Numbered from the stretch's first letter, positions 53,561 through 63,632 are shown. The stretch: DNA of 64,000 bases from Pseudomonas soli (GCF_900110655.1 NZ_FOEQ01000017.1:16630-80629), one strand, 5' to 3'. The notes: generated by a model from the sequence alone, not told the origin. Numbers and translations are program-made.

Positions 53561-54742
53561 ATGAACCTGCGAACCTTGCTGATTCTCGGCGCCCTCAGTG
53601 CGTTCGGGCCTTTGGCGATCGACTTCTATCTGCCCGCCTTCCCGGCCATGGCGCATGCCTTCGCCACCGACGAAAAGCATGTGCAGGCGACCCTGGCCGC
53701 CTACTTCCTCGGCCTGTCCCTGGGGCAGCTTGCCTATGGGCCAGTGGCCGACCGATTCGGCCGGCGCATCCCGCTACTGTTCGGGGTCGGCTTGTTCACC
53801 GTGGCCTCCCTGGCCTGCGCCTACGCCCCCAACCTCGACAGCCTGATCGTGGCGCGCTTCGTCCAGGCCCTGGGCGGCTGCGCCGGCATGGTGCTGTCGC
53901 GGGCGATCGTCAGCGACAAGTGCGACGCGGTGGCCTCAGCCAAGGTGTTCTCGCAATTGATGCTGGTGATGGGCTTGGCACCGATCCTCGCGCCGATGCT
54001 CGGTGGCGTGCTGGTCAACGTGTCCGGTTGGCAGTCGATCTTCCTCGCCCTGAGCCTGTTCAGCGCGGCCTGCCTGGTGGCCGTCGGCCTGGGGCTGCCA
54101 GAGAGCTTGCCGGCCCATGTGCCGCGCCAGCCTCTGTCGGGCGCGCTGCGCCAGTACCTGCGGCTGTTCGGTGACCGGGTGTTTGTCGGTCATGCGTTGA
54201 CCGGTGGTATCGCCATCGCCGGGATGTTTGCCTACATCGCCGGTTCACCGTTCGTGTTCATCAAGTTATATGGGGTGCCCGCCGAGCACTATGGCTGGCT
54301 GTTCGGCACCAACGCCGCAGGCTTCATCCTGATGGCCCAGGTCAATGCGCGCCTGCTGGCCAAGCGTGGCCCGGCGTTCCTGCTGGCGCGGGCAGTGTGG
54401 CTGTACCTGGTGGCGGCGCTGGCGCTGCTGATGGTCGCGGCGCTGCGCCCAGCGCAGTTGTGGCCGTTGCTGGTGCCGTTGTTCATATGCATCGCCAGCC
54501 TTGGTTGCATCATCCCCAACGCCTCGGCCTGCGCCATGAGCGGGCAGGGCGCGCGGGCCGGCAGCGCCTCGGCGCTGATGGGCTGTCTGCAGTTCAGCGT
54601 CGCCGCGGGCGCGGCAGCGCTGGTCGGGGTGCTGCACGATGGCAGCGCGGTGCCCATGGCGCTGGTGATCAGCCTGTGCGGCGCACTGGTGGTCAGTGTC
54701 GCAGTGCTGACCCGGCGCTTGCAGGCCAGCCGGCCTGCGTGA
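53561..54742 (+). CDS. Bcr/CflA-family drug efflux transporter (MFS)
   Basis: A 393-residue major facilitator protein with twelve predicted helices. The family signature LGLSLGQLAYGPVADRFGRRIPLLFGVGLF lies between helices 2 and 3 (about 47-77), and the first helix carries GPLAIDFYLPAFPAM, diagnostic of Bcr/CflA. These proteins export bicyclomycin, chloramphenicol, sulfonamides or dipeptides by proton antiport. Its 3' end overlaps the convergent small gene by 50 bases. Substrate not predictable. Confidence 0.92.
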   Translation: MNLRTLLILGALSAFGPLAIDFYLPAFPAMAHAFATDEKHVQATLAAYFLGLSLGQLAYGPVADRFGRRIPLLFGVGLFTVASLACAYAPNLDSLIVARFVQALGGCAGMVLSRAIVSDKCDAVASAKVFSQLMLVMGLAPILAPMLGGVLVNVSGWQSIFLALSLFSAACLVAVGLGLPESLPAHVPRQPLSGALRQYLRLFGDRVFVGHALTGGIAIAGMFAYIAGSPFVFIKLYGVPAEHYGWLFGTNAAGFILMAQVNARLLAKRGPAFLLARAVWLYLVAALALLMVAALRPAQLWPLLVPLFICIASLGCIIPNASACAMSGQGARAGSASALMGCLQFSVAAGAAALVGVLHDGSAVPMALVISLCGALVVSVAVLTRRLQASRPA

Positions 54743-54890
54743 GGGTGTGGGGCGCGCTCAGGCGCGCCTCCAGCAGGGCGACGAACGAGCGTGCCTCGGC
54801 CTCGCTACGGAAACTCACCACATGCTGGTCGAGCTGGACCTGCCAGGGGCAGGCGGGATTTCGGTTCGACGCACTGATGACAATCTTCAT
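54693..54890 (-). CDS. Small conserved-looking protein of unknown function
   Basis: A 65-residue frame starting MKIVISASNRNPACPWQVQLDQHVVSF with a good ribosome site (AGGTGGA). It has a compact beta-alpha pattern (VQLDQHVVSFRSEAEARSFVALLEARL) followed by a low-complexity tail that overlaps the MFS gene 3' end by 50 bases. I think a short protein with this beginning is widespread in Pseudomonas, but I cannot name it. The perfect inverted repeat at 54947-54988 lies just upstream. Confidence 0.6.
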   Translation of the reverse strand: MKIVISASNRNPACPWQVQLDQHVVSFRSEAEARSFVALLEARLSAPHTLTQAGWPASAGSALRH

Positions 54891-55383
54891 CGCGATCCAC
54901 CTCCAGTGAGCGGGAGCGGATCTAGTGTAGCGCCGCTCCCGGCGCTCACCATGACCGTCAGTCACTCCCCTGACTGACGGTCATGGTGGCTTGAAGTAAG
55001 GCCACCTTCTGTTTTGCGCAGCGGAAGTTTTCACTGTGTATGTCGGACTTTTCGAGCCTGGTGATAGCGGCTGTCAGCTACGTTCCTGGCGCAGCCACAG
55101 TAGAACGGGGGCATAAGCCACTTCTGCGGCGCGGCGCGCTGACAAACGCACCTTTGCGGACGTTGCGCGGGGGACCAACGCCCACTCGGTCCGTGCATGC
55201 ATGCCGCGAGGCGAGCCACCTCCAGCGGCTTATACTGCCTCCGGCGCCCAATGCCAGCGTGAGATCCTTCCTGGCCTGGCGCTGACCATCCGGCACACGA
55301 ACCATCCCGTGCTTGCCCGCACAGGCGGCAGGGCGTCGGCGCTTATCGCCGCCAGACGAGTTACATCAGGGAGCTTCAGTTTC
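54891..55383. other. 493-base intergenic stretch
   Basis: Apart from the inverted repeat at 54947-54988, I see no coding frame with a ribosome site and no recognised RNA. A TATACT near 55231 could be a -10 element for the following regulator gene. The stretch from about 55080 to 55330 is GC-rich and could hold an untranslated leader or a small RNA, without direct support. Confidence 0.5.
54947..54988. repeat. Perfect 18-bp inverted repeat
   Basis: Arms 54947-54964 (CACCATGACCGTCAGTCA) and 54971-54988 are exact complements around the loop CTCCCC. It lies upstream of the small minus-strand gene, not after any gene, so it is not an ordinary terminator. It could be an operator, an attenuator or a mobile-element remnant. 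A further short inverted repeat, GGTGGC and GCCACC (54984-55006), follows at once. Confidence 0.75.
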
Positions 55384-56094
55384 ATGACCGCAGTCCGCAG
55401 CATCAGTCAGGTTGCCAGCCTGATGGCCGATCCCAAGCGCAGCGCCATGTTGTGGGCGTTGATCGATGGCACCCCGCGTGCGGCGGACGAGCTTGCCGTG
55501 ATCACCGGCCTGAGCACTTCCTCGGCTTGCGCGCACCTGTCGCTGTTGTCCAGTGCCGGCTTGCTCAGGCACGAAACGCGTGGGCGCAAACGCTTTTTCC
55601 GCCTGGCAACGCCGGAGGTCGGCACCGCAGTGGAGGCCCTTGCCAGCGTCCAGTTGGCCAGCCGCTCCGTGGGTGGGCAGGGCTCTTCGCTGCAAATCCC
55701 TCTGTCGATGCGCAAGGCGCGCTTGTGCGGTGATCATCTGGGCGGCGAGGTGGCTGCCGCGCTCCTGCATCGCCTGCATGTGGCCGGTTGGTTGGAGGGC
55801 AGCGAACAGCACCTGGTCGTGAGCCAGGAGGGCAAGGGGCAACTGGAGGCGATGGGGGTGTTCATCGACGCGCTGGCCGCCGCCGACCGGCGTGGCTGTG
55901 TGATCTGCCACTGCAGCAAGTGGAACGATCAGGGTCCGCACCTCGGCGGTTGCCTGGGCCAAGCGTTGCTCAGGCTGTTCACCCAGTCGGGCTGGGTGCG
56001 TGAGCAGGAGGGCAGCCGGGCGGTGCACCTTACACCGCTCGGCCAACAGCAGATCAACGCGATCGCCTGCCTACCCTCGCGCCAGGTCGGTTAG
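55384..56094 (+). CDS. ArsR-like winged-helix regulator with duplicated C-terminal module
   Basis: A 236-residue regulator: ArsR-type winged helix at about 5-85 (LMADPKRSAMLWALIDGTPRAADELAVITGLSTSSACAHLSLL), followed by two repeats of a pattern with an HLGG core, ending in a gW segment: LCGDHLGGEVAAALLHRLHVAGWL and CSKWNDQGPHLGGCLGQALLRLFTQSGWV. The second repeat has cysteines clustered as CVICHCSK plus GGC (near 172-189), which could bind a metal or sense redox state. It stands alone, converging on the deaminase gene with a four-base stop overlap. Target unknown. Confidence 0.87.
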   Translation: MTAVRSISQVASLMADPKRSAMLWALIDGTPRAADELAVITGLSTSSACAHLSLLSSAGLLRHETRGRKRFFRLATPEVGTAVEALASVQLASRSVGGQGSSLQIPLSMRKARLCGDHLGGEVAAALLHRLHVAGWLEGSEQHLVVSQEGKGQLEAMGVFIDALAAADRRGCVICHCSKWNDQGPHLGGCLGQALLRLFTQSGWVREQEGSRAVHLTPLGQQQINAIACLPSRQVG

Positions 56095-57041
56095 CGCACC
56101 AGGCGTGCGTCCAGGCTGTTCTGCGCCAGGCGGCGTGCCTGCTCCTGGGTCATGCCCAGATGCTCGTGCAGGGCATGGAAGTTCTCGGTGACGTAGCCGC
56201 CGAAGTAGGCCGGGTCATCGGAGTTGACCGTGACCTTCACGCCACGCTCGAGCATGTCGAGGATGTTGTGCTGGCTCATGTGGTCGAACACGCACAGTTT
56301 GGTGTTGGACAACGGGCAGACGGTCAACGGGATCTGCTCGTCGATGATGCGCTGCATCAGGCGTTCGTCCTCGATGGCGCGCACGCCGTGGTCGATACGC
56401 TGGATCTTCAGCAGGTCGAGCGCCTCCCAGATGTATTCGGGCGGGCCTTCCTCGCCGGCATGGGCCACGGTCAAAAAGCCTTCGCTGCGGGCGCGGTCGA
56501 AGACGCGCTGGAACTTGCTGGGCGGATGGCCTTTTTCCGAGCTGTCCAGGCCTACGGCGACGAATGCGTCGCGGAAGGGCAGGGCCTGGTCGAGGGTTTG
56601 CTGCGCCTCGTCCTCGCTCAGGTGGCGCAGGAAGCTGAGGATCAAACCACTGGAGATGCCAAGCTGTTCACGGCCATCCTTGAGTGCCTGGCTGATGCCA
56701 TTGAGCACCACCTCGAACGGGATGCCCCGGTCGGTGTGGGTCTGCGGGTCGAAGAACGGCTCGGTGTGGATAACGTTCTGCGCCTTGCAGCGTTGCAGGT
56801 AGGCCCAGGTCAGGTCGTAGAAATCCTGCTCGGTACGCAGGACGCCGGCGCCCTGGTAATAGAGGTCGAGGAATTCCTGCAGGTTGTTGAAGGCATAGGC
56901 GCCGCGCAGGGTTTCGACATCGGCCCAGGGCAGCGCGACCTTGTTGCGTTCGGCCAGGGCGAACAGCAGTTCGGGCTCCAGCGAGCCCTCCAGGTGCATG
57001 TGCAGTTCCGCCTTGGGCAAGGCGTTCAGCCAGTCATACAT
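56091..57041 (-). CDS. add: Adenine/adenosine deaminase
   Basis: A 316-residue zinc amidohydrolase of the adenosine deaminase family. Metal and catalytic motifs are visible: the HMHLEGSLEP zinc ligands (His near 16 and 18), AHAGEEGPPEYI with the catalytic Glu pair region, RIDHGVRAIED, and VNSDDPAYFGGY. The P. aeruginosa protein of this subgroup (PA0148) was shown, as I recall, to be an adenine deaminase rather than an adenosine one, so adenine may be the better substrate here too. It lies between the winged-helix gene and the SDR gene. Confidence 0.9.
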   Translation of the reverse strand: MYDWLNALPKAELHMHLEGSLEPELLFALAERNKVALPWADVETLRGAYAFNNLQEFLDLYYQGAGVLRTEQDFYDLTWAYLQRCKAQNVIHTEPFFDPQTHTDRGIPFEVVLNGISQALKDGREQLGISSGLILSFLRHLSEDEAQQTLDQALPFRDAFVAVGLDSSEKGHPPSKFQRVFDRARSEGFLTVAHAGEEGPPEYIWEALDLLKIQRIDHGVRAIEDERLMQRIIDEQIPLTVCPLSNTKLCVFDHMSQHNILDMLERGVKVTVNSDDPAYFGGYVTENFHALHEHLGMTQEQARRLAQNSLDARLVR

Positions 57042-57128
57042 GTGTGCAATCTCGATCAGGTACGGTTGGCCGCCATTCTACAGGGCCTGGCCGGGCAATG
57101 CGCCCATCCAGGCCTGTCACGCAGTGAA

Positions 57129-57815
57129 TCACCAGGTGAGCGGCTCGCCCTTGTAGTTGATGAAACGCAGGCCGCCGTTGCCGCTCTGCGCCTTGATCTG
57201 CTCGAGCATGCCACGGGTGCTGGTGAGCACGTCGATCTCGGCATTCTCGCCGCCCATGTCGGTCTTCACCCAGCCCGGATGCATGGCCAGCACGGCAAGG
57301 TCGGCGCGCTGCAACTCGACCACGAAGCTGTTGATCATCGAGTTGAGGGCAGCTTTGCTGGCCTTGTACAGGCAGATCTCGCCGCCGTCGGGGATGGTCA
57401 CGCTACCCAGGATCGAGCTCATGAAGGCCAGCACGCCGCTGCCTTGACGCACCTGGCTGGCCAGGCGCCGGGCCACACGGATCGGCGCCACGGCGTTGGT
57501 CATGAACAGCTCGCCGATCTGCTGCACCTGCACGCTTTCAAGGTCCTGCGGCAGCGGGCCCATGACTCCGGCGTTGACGAACACCAGGTCGAACACTTCA
57601 CCTTGCAGGCGCTGCTTGAGCCCGTCGAGTTGGACGGTATCGTTCATCTCCAGGCGCTCGATACGTACACCGGAAACCTCGCGCAGAGCGCCTGGCTGTT
57701 GCGGGTCGCGCACGGTGGCGACGACATTCCAGCCATCTTCGCGCAAGCGTTGCACCAGCCCGAGGCCAAGGCCTCGGGAGGCGCCGATGATCAGGGCATT
57801 CTTGTTTGCGGTCAT
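57129..57815 (-). CDS. Short-chain dehydrogenase/reductase
   Basis: A 228-residue classical SDR. The cofactor loop is IIGASRGLGLGLVQRL (about 9-24), with FVNAGVMGP and the catalytic Ser in FMSSILGSV and the YKASK motif LYKASKAALNSMI. The sequence is close to the CsgA/YciK-like group of carbonyl reductases of unknown substrate. It starts at MTANKNALIIGA; a longer frame adds a non-homologous leader. It is upstream of the deaminase on the same strand with an 87-base gap, so a shared message is possible. Confidence 0.88.
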   Translation of the reverse strand: MTANKNALIIGASRGLGLGLVQRLREDGWNVVATVRDPQQPGALREVSGVRIERLEMNDTVQLDGLKQRLQGEVFDLVFVNAGVMGPLPQDLESVQVQQIGELFMTNAVAPIRVARRLASQVRQGSGVLAFMSSILGSVTIPDGGEICLYKASKAALNSMINSFVVELQRADLAVLAMHPGWVKTDMGGENAEIDVLTSTRGMLEQIKAQSGNGGLRFINYKGEPLTW

Positions 57816-58023
57816 TGCGATACTCCATATCAAAGGCGGGGCGAGCGCTGTTGTGCATAGGTTCGCTCGCCGCGCGACAACGGGGTGATTGCCCTCCACC
57901 GGGAAAGGCCTGGGTGACGAGCATAAACCAGGTACCTGGCGCTCGCCTTGTGGAGGCTGATCAAAAAACGATCGATTGCCTGGAAAGCCTGTGGGGGCTG
58001 GGCCTGGCGCTGTAGTTCACGGG

Positions 58024-58058
58024 TTATCCACAAGCCGCTCCACAGTAATTGTGTGCAA
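58024..58058. repeat. DnaA-box repeat, copy 1
   Basis: Starts with a perfect DnaA box TTATCCACA (58024-58032), followed by CCACAGTA-A-TTGTG. It matches copy 2 at 58225-58259 at 29 of 35 positions. Two near-identical direct repeats 201 bases apart in one intergenic region are unusual here. Confidence 0.7.
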
Positions 58059-58224
58059 GCGCAGCGGGCTAGAAAATGGCGGTTTGGGGGCGAGCTTACA
58101 TTGAATGCTGGGGATAACTCACAGTCTTTCAGTCACTTGTGCCGGTGTCACACAAATGTGATCAAAATATGCTCAATGCTTCGCAGGCCTTGTCGCACAA
58201 GGCCTGTATCAGCTTGCCCCAAGC

Positions 58225-58259
58225 TTATCCACAGGCAGGCCCACAGTAGTTGTGGGCAA
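58225..58259. repeat. DnaA-box repeat, copy 2
   Basis: Perfect DnaA box TTATCCACA (58225-58233) followed by a perfect seven-base-arm hairpin GCCCACA-GTAGT-TGTGGGC (58239-58257). It matches copy 1 at 29 of 35 positions, including the box. The hairpin is close to the yigZ stop and may also serve as its terminator. Confidence 0.7.
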
Positions 58260-58262
58260 CGC

Positions 58263-58847
58263 TCACTCTCTTTCCAGCAGGATGCGACCGCGGCTCAGGT
58301 CGGCGAGTTGTTGCTGCAGTAGGTTGAGGTGGCTTTCACCCAGGGCGATGCGCAGGTCGACGCCGTTGGCGGTGAACTGCTCGTCCAGCACCACGCCGTC
58401 CACCTCAGCCAGGCGTAGCTTGAGCAGCGCCAGTTCGCTGAAGGTGCAGCTGCAACTGAACGCGCTGCGCTGCACCAGCACACGCTTGGGTGCCTGCTGC
58501 AGGCATTTGTTGGCGCCGCCGCCGTAGGCCCGGGCCAGGCCACCGGTGCCCAGCTGGATGCCGCCATACCAGCGGATCACCAGCACCACCACCTGGTCGC
58601 AGTCCTGGGCTTCGATGGCGGCTAGGATCGGTCGCCCGGCCGTGCCGCCCGGTTCGCCGTCATCGCTGCTGCGGTACTGGGCGCCGAGCTTCCAGGCCCA
58701 GCAGTTGTGGGTGGCCGCCAGGTCGCTGTGGCGTTCGATGAAGGCCATGGCCTCGGCGGGGCTGCCGATCGGGCCGGCGAGGGTGATGAAACGGCTCTTG
58801 CGGATTTCTTCGCGCAATTCGCAGAGCTCGAGCAGGGTAGAAGGCAT
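58263..58847 (-). CDS. yigZ: YigZ/IMPACT family protein
   Basis: A 194-residue protein of the IMPACT/YigZ family, 204 residues in E. coli. Family blocks are visible: KSRFITLAGPIGSPAEAMAFI, HNCWAWKLG, SSDDGEPGGTAGRPIL and RWYGGIQLGTGGLARAYGG. The C-terminal domain resembles an elongation-factor-like ferredoxin fold. Its function is unsettled; eukaryotic IMPACT affects translation regulation. It is nine bases downstream of the TetR gene on the same strand, so both may share a message. Confidence 0.93.
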   Translation of the reverse strand: MPSTLLELCELREEIRKSRFITLAGPIGSPAEAMAFIERHSDLAATHNCWAWKLGAQYRSSDDGEPGGTAGRPILAAIEAQDCDQVVVLVIRWYGGIQLGTGGLARAYGGGANKCLQQAPKRVLVQRSAFSCSCTFSELALLKLRLAEVDGVVLDEQFTANGVDLRIALGESHLNLLQQQLADLSRGRILLERE

Positions 58848-58856
58848 AAGTCCGGG

Positions 58857-59519
58857 TCAGGCGGGCGTGCTGATGCCGCAGCCTTTGAGAATGATGTGGA
58901 TAAGATTGTTGCTGGCGTCTTCCATGTCCTGTTTGGTCAGGCGGCTGCGGCCGGTGACCTGGCAGATTTGGGTGGCGAAGTCGGCGTAGTGCTGGGTGCT
59001 GCCCCAGAGCAGGAAGATCAGGTGCACCGGATCTACCCGGTCCATCTTGCCGGCGTCCATCCAGGCCTGGAACACCGCGGCGCGGCCACGGAACCATTCC
59101 CGGTAGTCGGCGCTGAAGTACTCGCTCAGGCACTCGCCGCCGCTGATCACTTCCATGGCGAAGATTCGCGAGGCCTGCGGGTTGCGCCGGGAGAACTCCA
59201 TCTTGGTGCGAATGTACTGGCTGAGCGCCTCGGCCGGGTCGTCCTCCACGCTCAGGGCGTTGAAGGTGCTGTCCCACAGTTCGATGATGTTGCTCAGCAC
59301 CGCGATGTACAGGCCCAGCTTGTTGGTGAAGTAATAATGCAGGTTGGCCTTGGGCAACCCGGCCTTGAGCGCGATGGTGTTCATGCTCGTGCCCTTGTAG
59401 CCGTGGCGGGCGAACTCGTCCTCGGCGGCCTGGATGATGGCCTGTTCGTTCTTCTGGCGAATGCGGCCGGCGGGCTTGCCCGAGGCGGGGGAGCGATGCG
59501 CAGGGACTTCTAGGGTCAT
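58857..59519 (-). CDS. TetR family regulator, RutR/YcdC-like
   Basis: A 220-residue TetR regulator. The helix-turn-helix (AAEDEFARHGYKGTSMNTIALKAGLPKANLHYYFTNKLGLY) lies at about 30-70; the C-terminal domain (FAMEVISGGECLSEYFSADYREWF, LIFLLWGSTQHYADFATQIC) matches the YcdC-like group that includes RutR, a pyrimidine-sensing regulator. The start MTLEVPAHRSPASGK follows a weak ribosome site. It lies beside beta-alanine genes; beta-alanine comes from uracil breakdown, so a link is plausible but inferred. Confidence 0.88.
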   Translation of the reverse strand: MTLEVPAHRSPASGKPAGRIRQKNEQAIIQAAEDEFARHGYKGTSMNTIALKAGLPKANLHYYFTNKLGLYIAVLSNIIELWDSTFNALSVEDDPAEALSQYIRTKMEFSRRNPQASRIFAMEVISGGECLSEYFSADYREWFRGRAAVFQAWMDAGKMDRVDPVHLIFLLWGSTQHYADFATQICQVTGRSRLTKQDMEDASNNLIHIILKGCGISTPA

Positions 59520-59604
59520 GGACGATTCCGGGCGGGTCGTTACGGATGTCGGACAGATTACCTGCCTGTGCCGAAGTGACAAGCATTAGCGTCAGGGACA
59601 GGCA

Positions 59605-60522
59605 TCAGCGTGTCGCAGCCAGGCTCTCGAGGAAGCTTTCCAGCACCAGGTTTGGTCGTCGTCCCTTGCGCGTTACCCAGCTCAGGCCCAGGTCATAGAA
59701 GCGCTGGGCGGGCTTCAGCGCCCGCAGGCGCCCTTGCTGCACCCAGAAGCTGGCGTAGTGGTCGGGCAAATAGCCGATATAGCGGCCCGTCAGGATCAGG
59801 AAGGCCATGCCTTCGCGGTCCGAGGCGCTGGCGGTACAGTGCAGGGCCTGGTAGTGCGCCTGGATGTCGGCGGGCAGGCGGAAGGTCGGGGCGATAGCGT
59901 CCTGGGCGTTGAGGCGATCGTCATCGATCTGCTGGTCTTCGGCGTAGAACAGCGGATGGCCGACCGCGCAATAAAGCAGCGAGCGCTCGCTGTACAGCGG
60001 TTGGTATTCAAGACCTGACAACGGACTGGTCTGCGGTACCACGCCCACGTGCAGGCTGCCGTCGAGCACGCCTTGCTCGACCTGGCTGGGGGCGATCATG
60101 CGGATCTGGATACGCACGTCGGGGCCGCGGTCCTTGAGTTCGGCAAGGGCGTGGGTGATGCGCATGTGTGGCAGGGTGACCAGGTTGTCGGTGAGACCAA
60201 TGTTCAGCTCGCCGCGCAGGTGCTGGTGCAGGCCATTGACCTCGGTGCGGAACGTCTCCAGGGCGCTGAGGAGTTGCAGCGCCGAGTGGTAGACCTCGCG
60301 ACCTTCCTCGGTCAGCGAAAAACCTGCCCGGCCACGTTGACACAGGCGCAGGCCCAAGCGCTGTTCAAGGTCATTCATCTGCTGGCTGATGGCCGAACGG
60401 CCGATGCCCAGGACGTTTTCCGCCGCTGAAAAGCCGCCGCACTCGACCACACTGCGGTAGATCTTCAATAGGCGAATGTCGAAATCGCTGACCTGCGCGA
60501 GGGGATCGGGACGTCGGCTCAT
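59605..60522 (-). CDS. LysR family regulator of beta-alanine genes (BauR-like)
   Basis: A 305-residue LysR regulator. The helix-turn-helix is at about 20-60 (CGGFSAAENVLGIGRSAISQQMNDLEQRLGLRL). It is divergent from the bauA-type transaminase gene across 119 bases. In P. aeruginosa the bauABCD operon is activated by the adjacent regulator BauR in response to beta-alanine, and the layout here agrees. I give no symbol because the assignment rests on position only. Confidence 0.88.
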   Translation of the reverse strand: MSRRPDPLAQVSDFDIRLLKIYRSVVECGGFSAAENVLGIGRSAISQQMNDLEQRLGLRLCQRGRAGFSLTEEGREVYHSALQLLSALETFRTEVNGLHQHLRGELNIGLTDNLVTLPHMRITHALAELKDRGPDVRIQIRMIAPSQVEQGVLDGSLHVGVVPQTSPLSGLEYQPLYSERSLLYCAVGHPLFYAEDQQIDDDRLNAQDAIAPTFRLPADIQAHYQALHCTASASDREGMAFLILTGRYIGYLPDHYASFWVQQGRLRALKPAQRFYDLGLSWVTRKGRRPNLVLESFLESLAATR

Positions 60523-60641
60523 TAGTTTAGTTATCCGCTGACTGAAGGTTAGAAAAGCTGGGTTTTTCGAACTTTATCGCCGTGACAACTTAGCTGCAAC
60601 AACACCCATCGTTGCCTAATCGTCTTTCGAGGAACCGCCCG

Positions 60642-61988
60642 ATGAACATGCCCGAATCCGCTCAAGCCGGTCTGGCCAGCCAGCTCAAGCTGGATGCCCA
60701 CTGGATGCCGTACACCGCCAACCGCAACTTCCAGCGCGACCCGCGGCTGATCGTGGCGGCCGAAGGCAACTACCTGGTCGACGACAAGGGCCGCAAGGTG
60801 TTCGACGCCTTGTCGGGCCTGTGGACCTGCGGCGCCGGGCATACTCGCAAAGAGATCAGCGAAGCGGTGGCCCGTCAGGTCGCCACCCTCGACTACTCGC
60901 CGGCCTTCCAGTTCGGCCACCCGTTGTCGTTCCAGCTGGCTGAGAAGATCGCCAACCTGGTGCCGGGCGACCTGAACCACGTGTTCTTCACCAACTCCGG
61001 CTCCGAGTGCGCCGACACCGCGCTGAAAATGGTGCGTGCCTACTGGCGCCTGAAAGGCCAGGCCACCAAGACCAAGATCATCGGCCGTGCCCGTGGCTAT
61101 CACGGGGTGAACATCGCCGGCACCAGCCTGGGTGGCGTCAACGGTAACCGCAAGCTGTTCGGTCAGTTGCTGGACGTCGACCATCTGCCCCACACCGTGC
61201 TGCCGGGCAACGTGTTCAGCAAGGGCATGCCGGAAGAGGGCGGTATCGCCCTGGCCGACGAGATGCTCAAGCTGATCGAGCTGCATGACGCCTCGAACAT
61301 CGCCGCGGTCATTGTCGAACCGCTGGCTGGTTCCGCCGGTGTGCTGCCGCCGCCGAAGGGCTACCTCAAGCGCCTGCGCGAGATCTGCAGCCAGCACAAC
61401 ATCCTGCTGATCTTCGATGAAGTGATCACCGGCTTCGGCCGCATGGGCGCCATGACCGGTGCCGAAGCCTTCGGCGTGACCCCGGACCTGATGTGCATCG
61501 CCAAGCAGGTCACCAACGGCGCCATCCCGATGGGCGCGGTGATCGCCACCGGCGAGATCTACCAGACCTTCATGAACCAGCCGACCCCTGAGTACGCGGT
61601 GGAATTCCCCCACGGCTACACCTACTCGGCGCACCCGGTCGCCTGCGCCGCCGGCATCGCCGCGCTGGACCTGCTGCAGAAGGAAAACCTGGTGCAGTCC
61701 GCAGCCGAGCTGGCGCCGCACTTCGAAAAGCTGCTGCATGGCGTCAAAGGCACCAAGAACGTCGTCGATATCCGCAACTACGGCCTGGCCGGCGCGATCC
61801 AGATTGCCGCGCGCGATGGCGATGCCATCGTTCGTCCGTACGAGGCGGCCATGAAGCTGTGGCAAGCCGGCTTCTATGTACGCTTCGGTGGCGACACCCT
61901 GCAGTTCGGGCCGACCTTCAACACCCAGCCTCAAGAGCTGGATCGTCTGTTCGACGCCGTGGGCGAAGCCCTGAACAAGGTCGACTGA
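60642..61988 (+). CDS. bauA: Beta-alanine--pyruvate aminotransferase
   Basis: A class-III PLP aminotransferase of 448 residues. It converts beta-alanine and pyruvate to malonate semialdehyde and alanine. Features: LDAHWMPYTANRNFQRDPRL, the PLP-phosphate FTNSGSECADTALK, GRARGYHGVN, DEVITGFGRMG, and the PLP-lysine in CIAKQVTNGAIPMGAV. Length matches P. putida omega-amino acid transaminase. ATG 60642 is close to GAGGAACC; a second ATG two codons on is possible. mmsA follows after 70 bases on the same strand. Confidence 0.95.
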   Translation: MNMPESAQAGLASQLKLDAHWMPYTANRNFQRDPRLIVAAEGNYLVDDKGRKVFDALSGLWTCGAGHTRKEISEAVARQVATLDYSPAFQFGHPLSFQLAEKIANLVPGDLNHVFFTNSGSECADTALKMVRAYWRLKGQATKTKIIGRARGYHGVNIAGTSLGGVNGNRKLFGQLLDVDHLPHTVLPGNVFSKGMPEEGGIALADEMLKLIELHDASNIAAVIVEPLAGSAGVLPPPKGYLKRLREICSQHNILLIFDEVITGFGRMGAMTGAEAFGVTPDLMCIAKQVTNGAIPMGAVIATGEIYQTFMNQPTPEYAVEFPHGYTYSAHPVACAAGIAALDLLQKENLVQSAAELAPHFEKLLHGVKGTKNVVDIRNYGLAGAIQIAARDGDAIVRPYEAAMKLWQAGFYVRFGGDTLQFGPTFNTQPQELDRLFDAVGEALNKVD

Positions 61989-62058
61989 TTTTCCGATTCT
62001 GACGTCGGGCGCGTGAGTGGCACGCGCCTGTCTCTACCTTCTTTATCTGGAGTTATGC

Positions 62059-63552
<1,494 letters not shown>

Positions 63553-63566
63553 GGCGCAGGGATGAA

Positions 63567-63602
63567 AGCGGGGCGGCCGAGAGGCCGCCCCGCTTAGTTT
63601 TG
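63567..63602 (+). terminator. Strong rho-independent terminator after mmsA
   Basis: A perfect 12-bp stem, AGCGGGGCGGCC (63567-63578) with GGCCGCCCCGCT (63583-63594), four-base loop, followed by TAGTTTTGAGGTTTT. It insulates bauA-mmsA from the rRNA promoters that begin 40 bases later. Confidence 0.9.
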
Positions 63603-63632
63603 AGGTTTTGCTTTATATAACTGAAATAAAGG

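Larger units (their letters stand above)
57816..58262. other. 447-base intergenic stretch between SDR and yigZ
   Basis: No coding frame or RNA gene is seen. It contains two copies of a DnaA-box-bearing repeat (separate entry) and a CRP-like half-site TGTGATCAAA near 58158. It lies upstream of the SDR gene and downstream of the YigZ gene on the minus strand. Confidence 0.6.
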
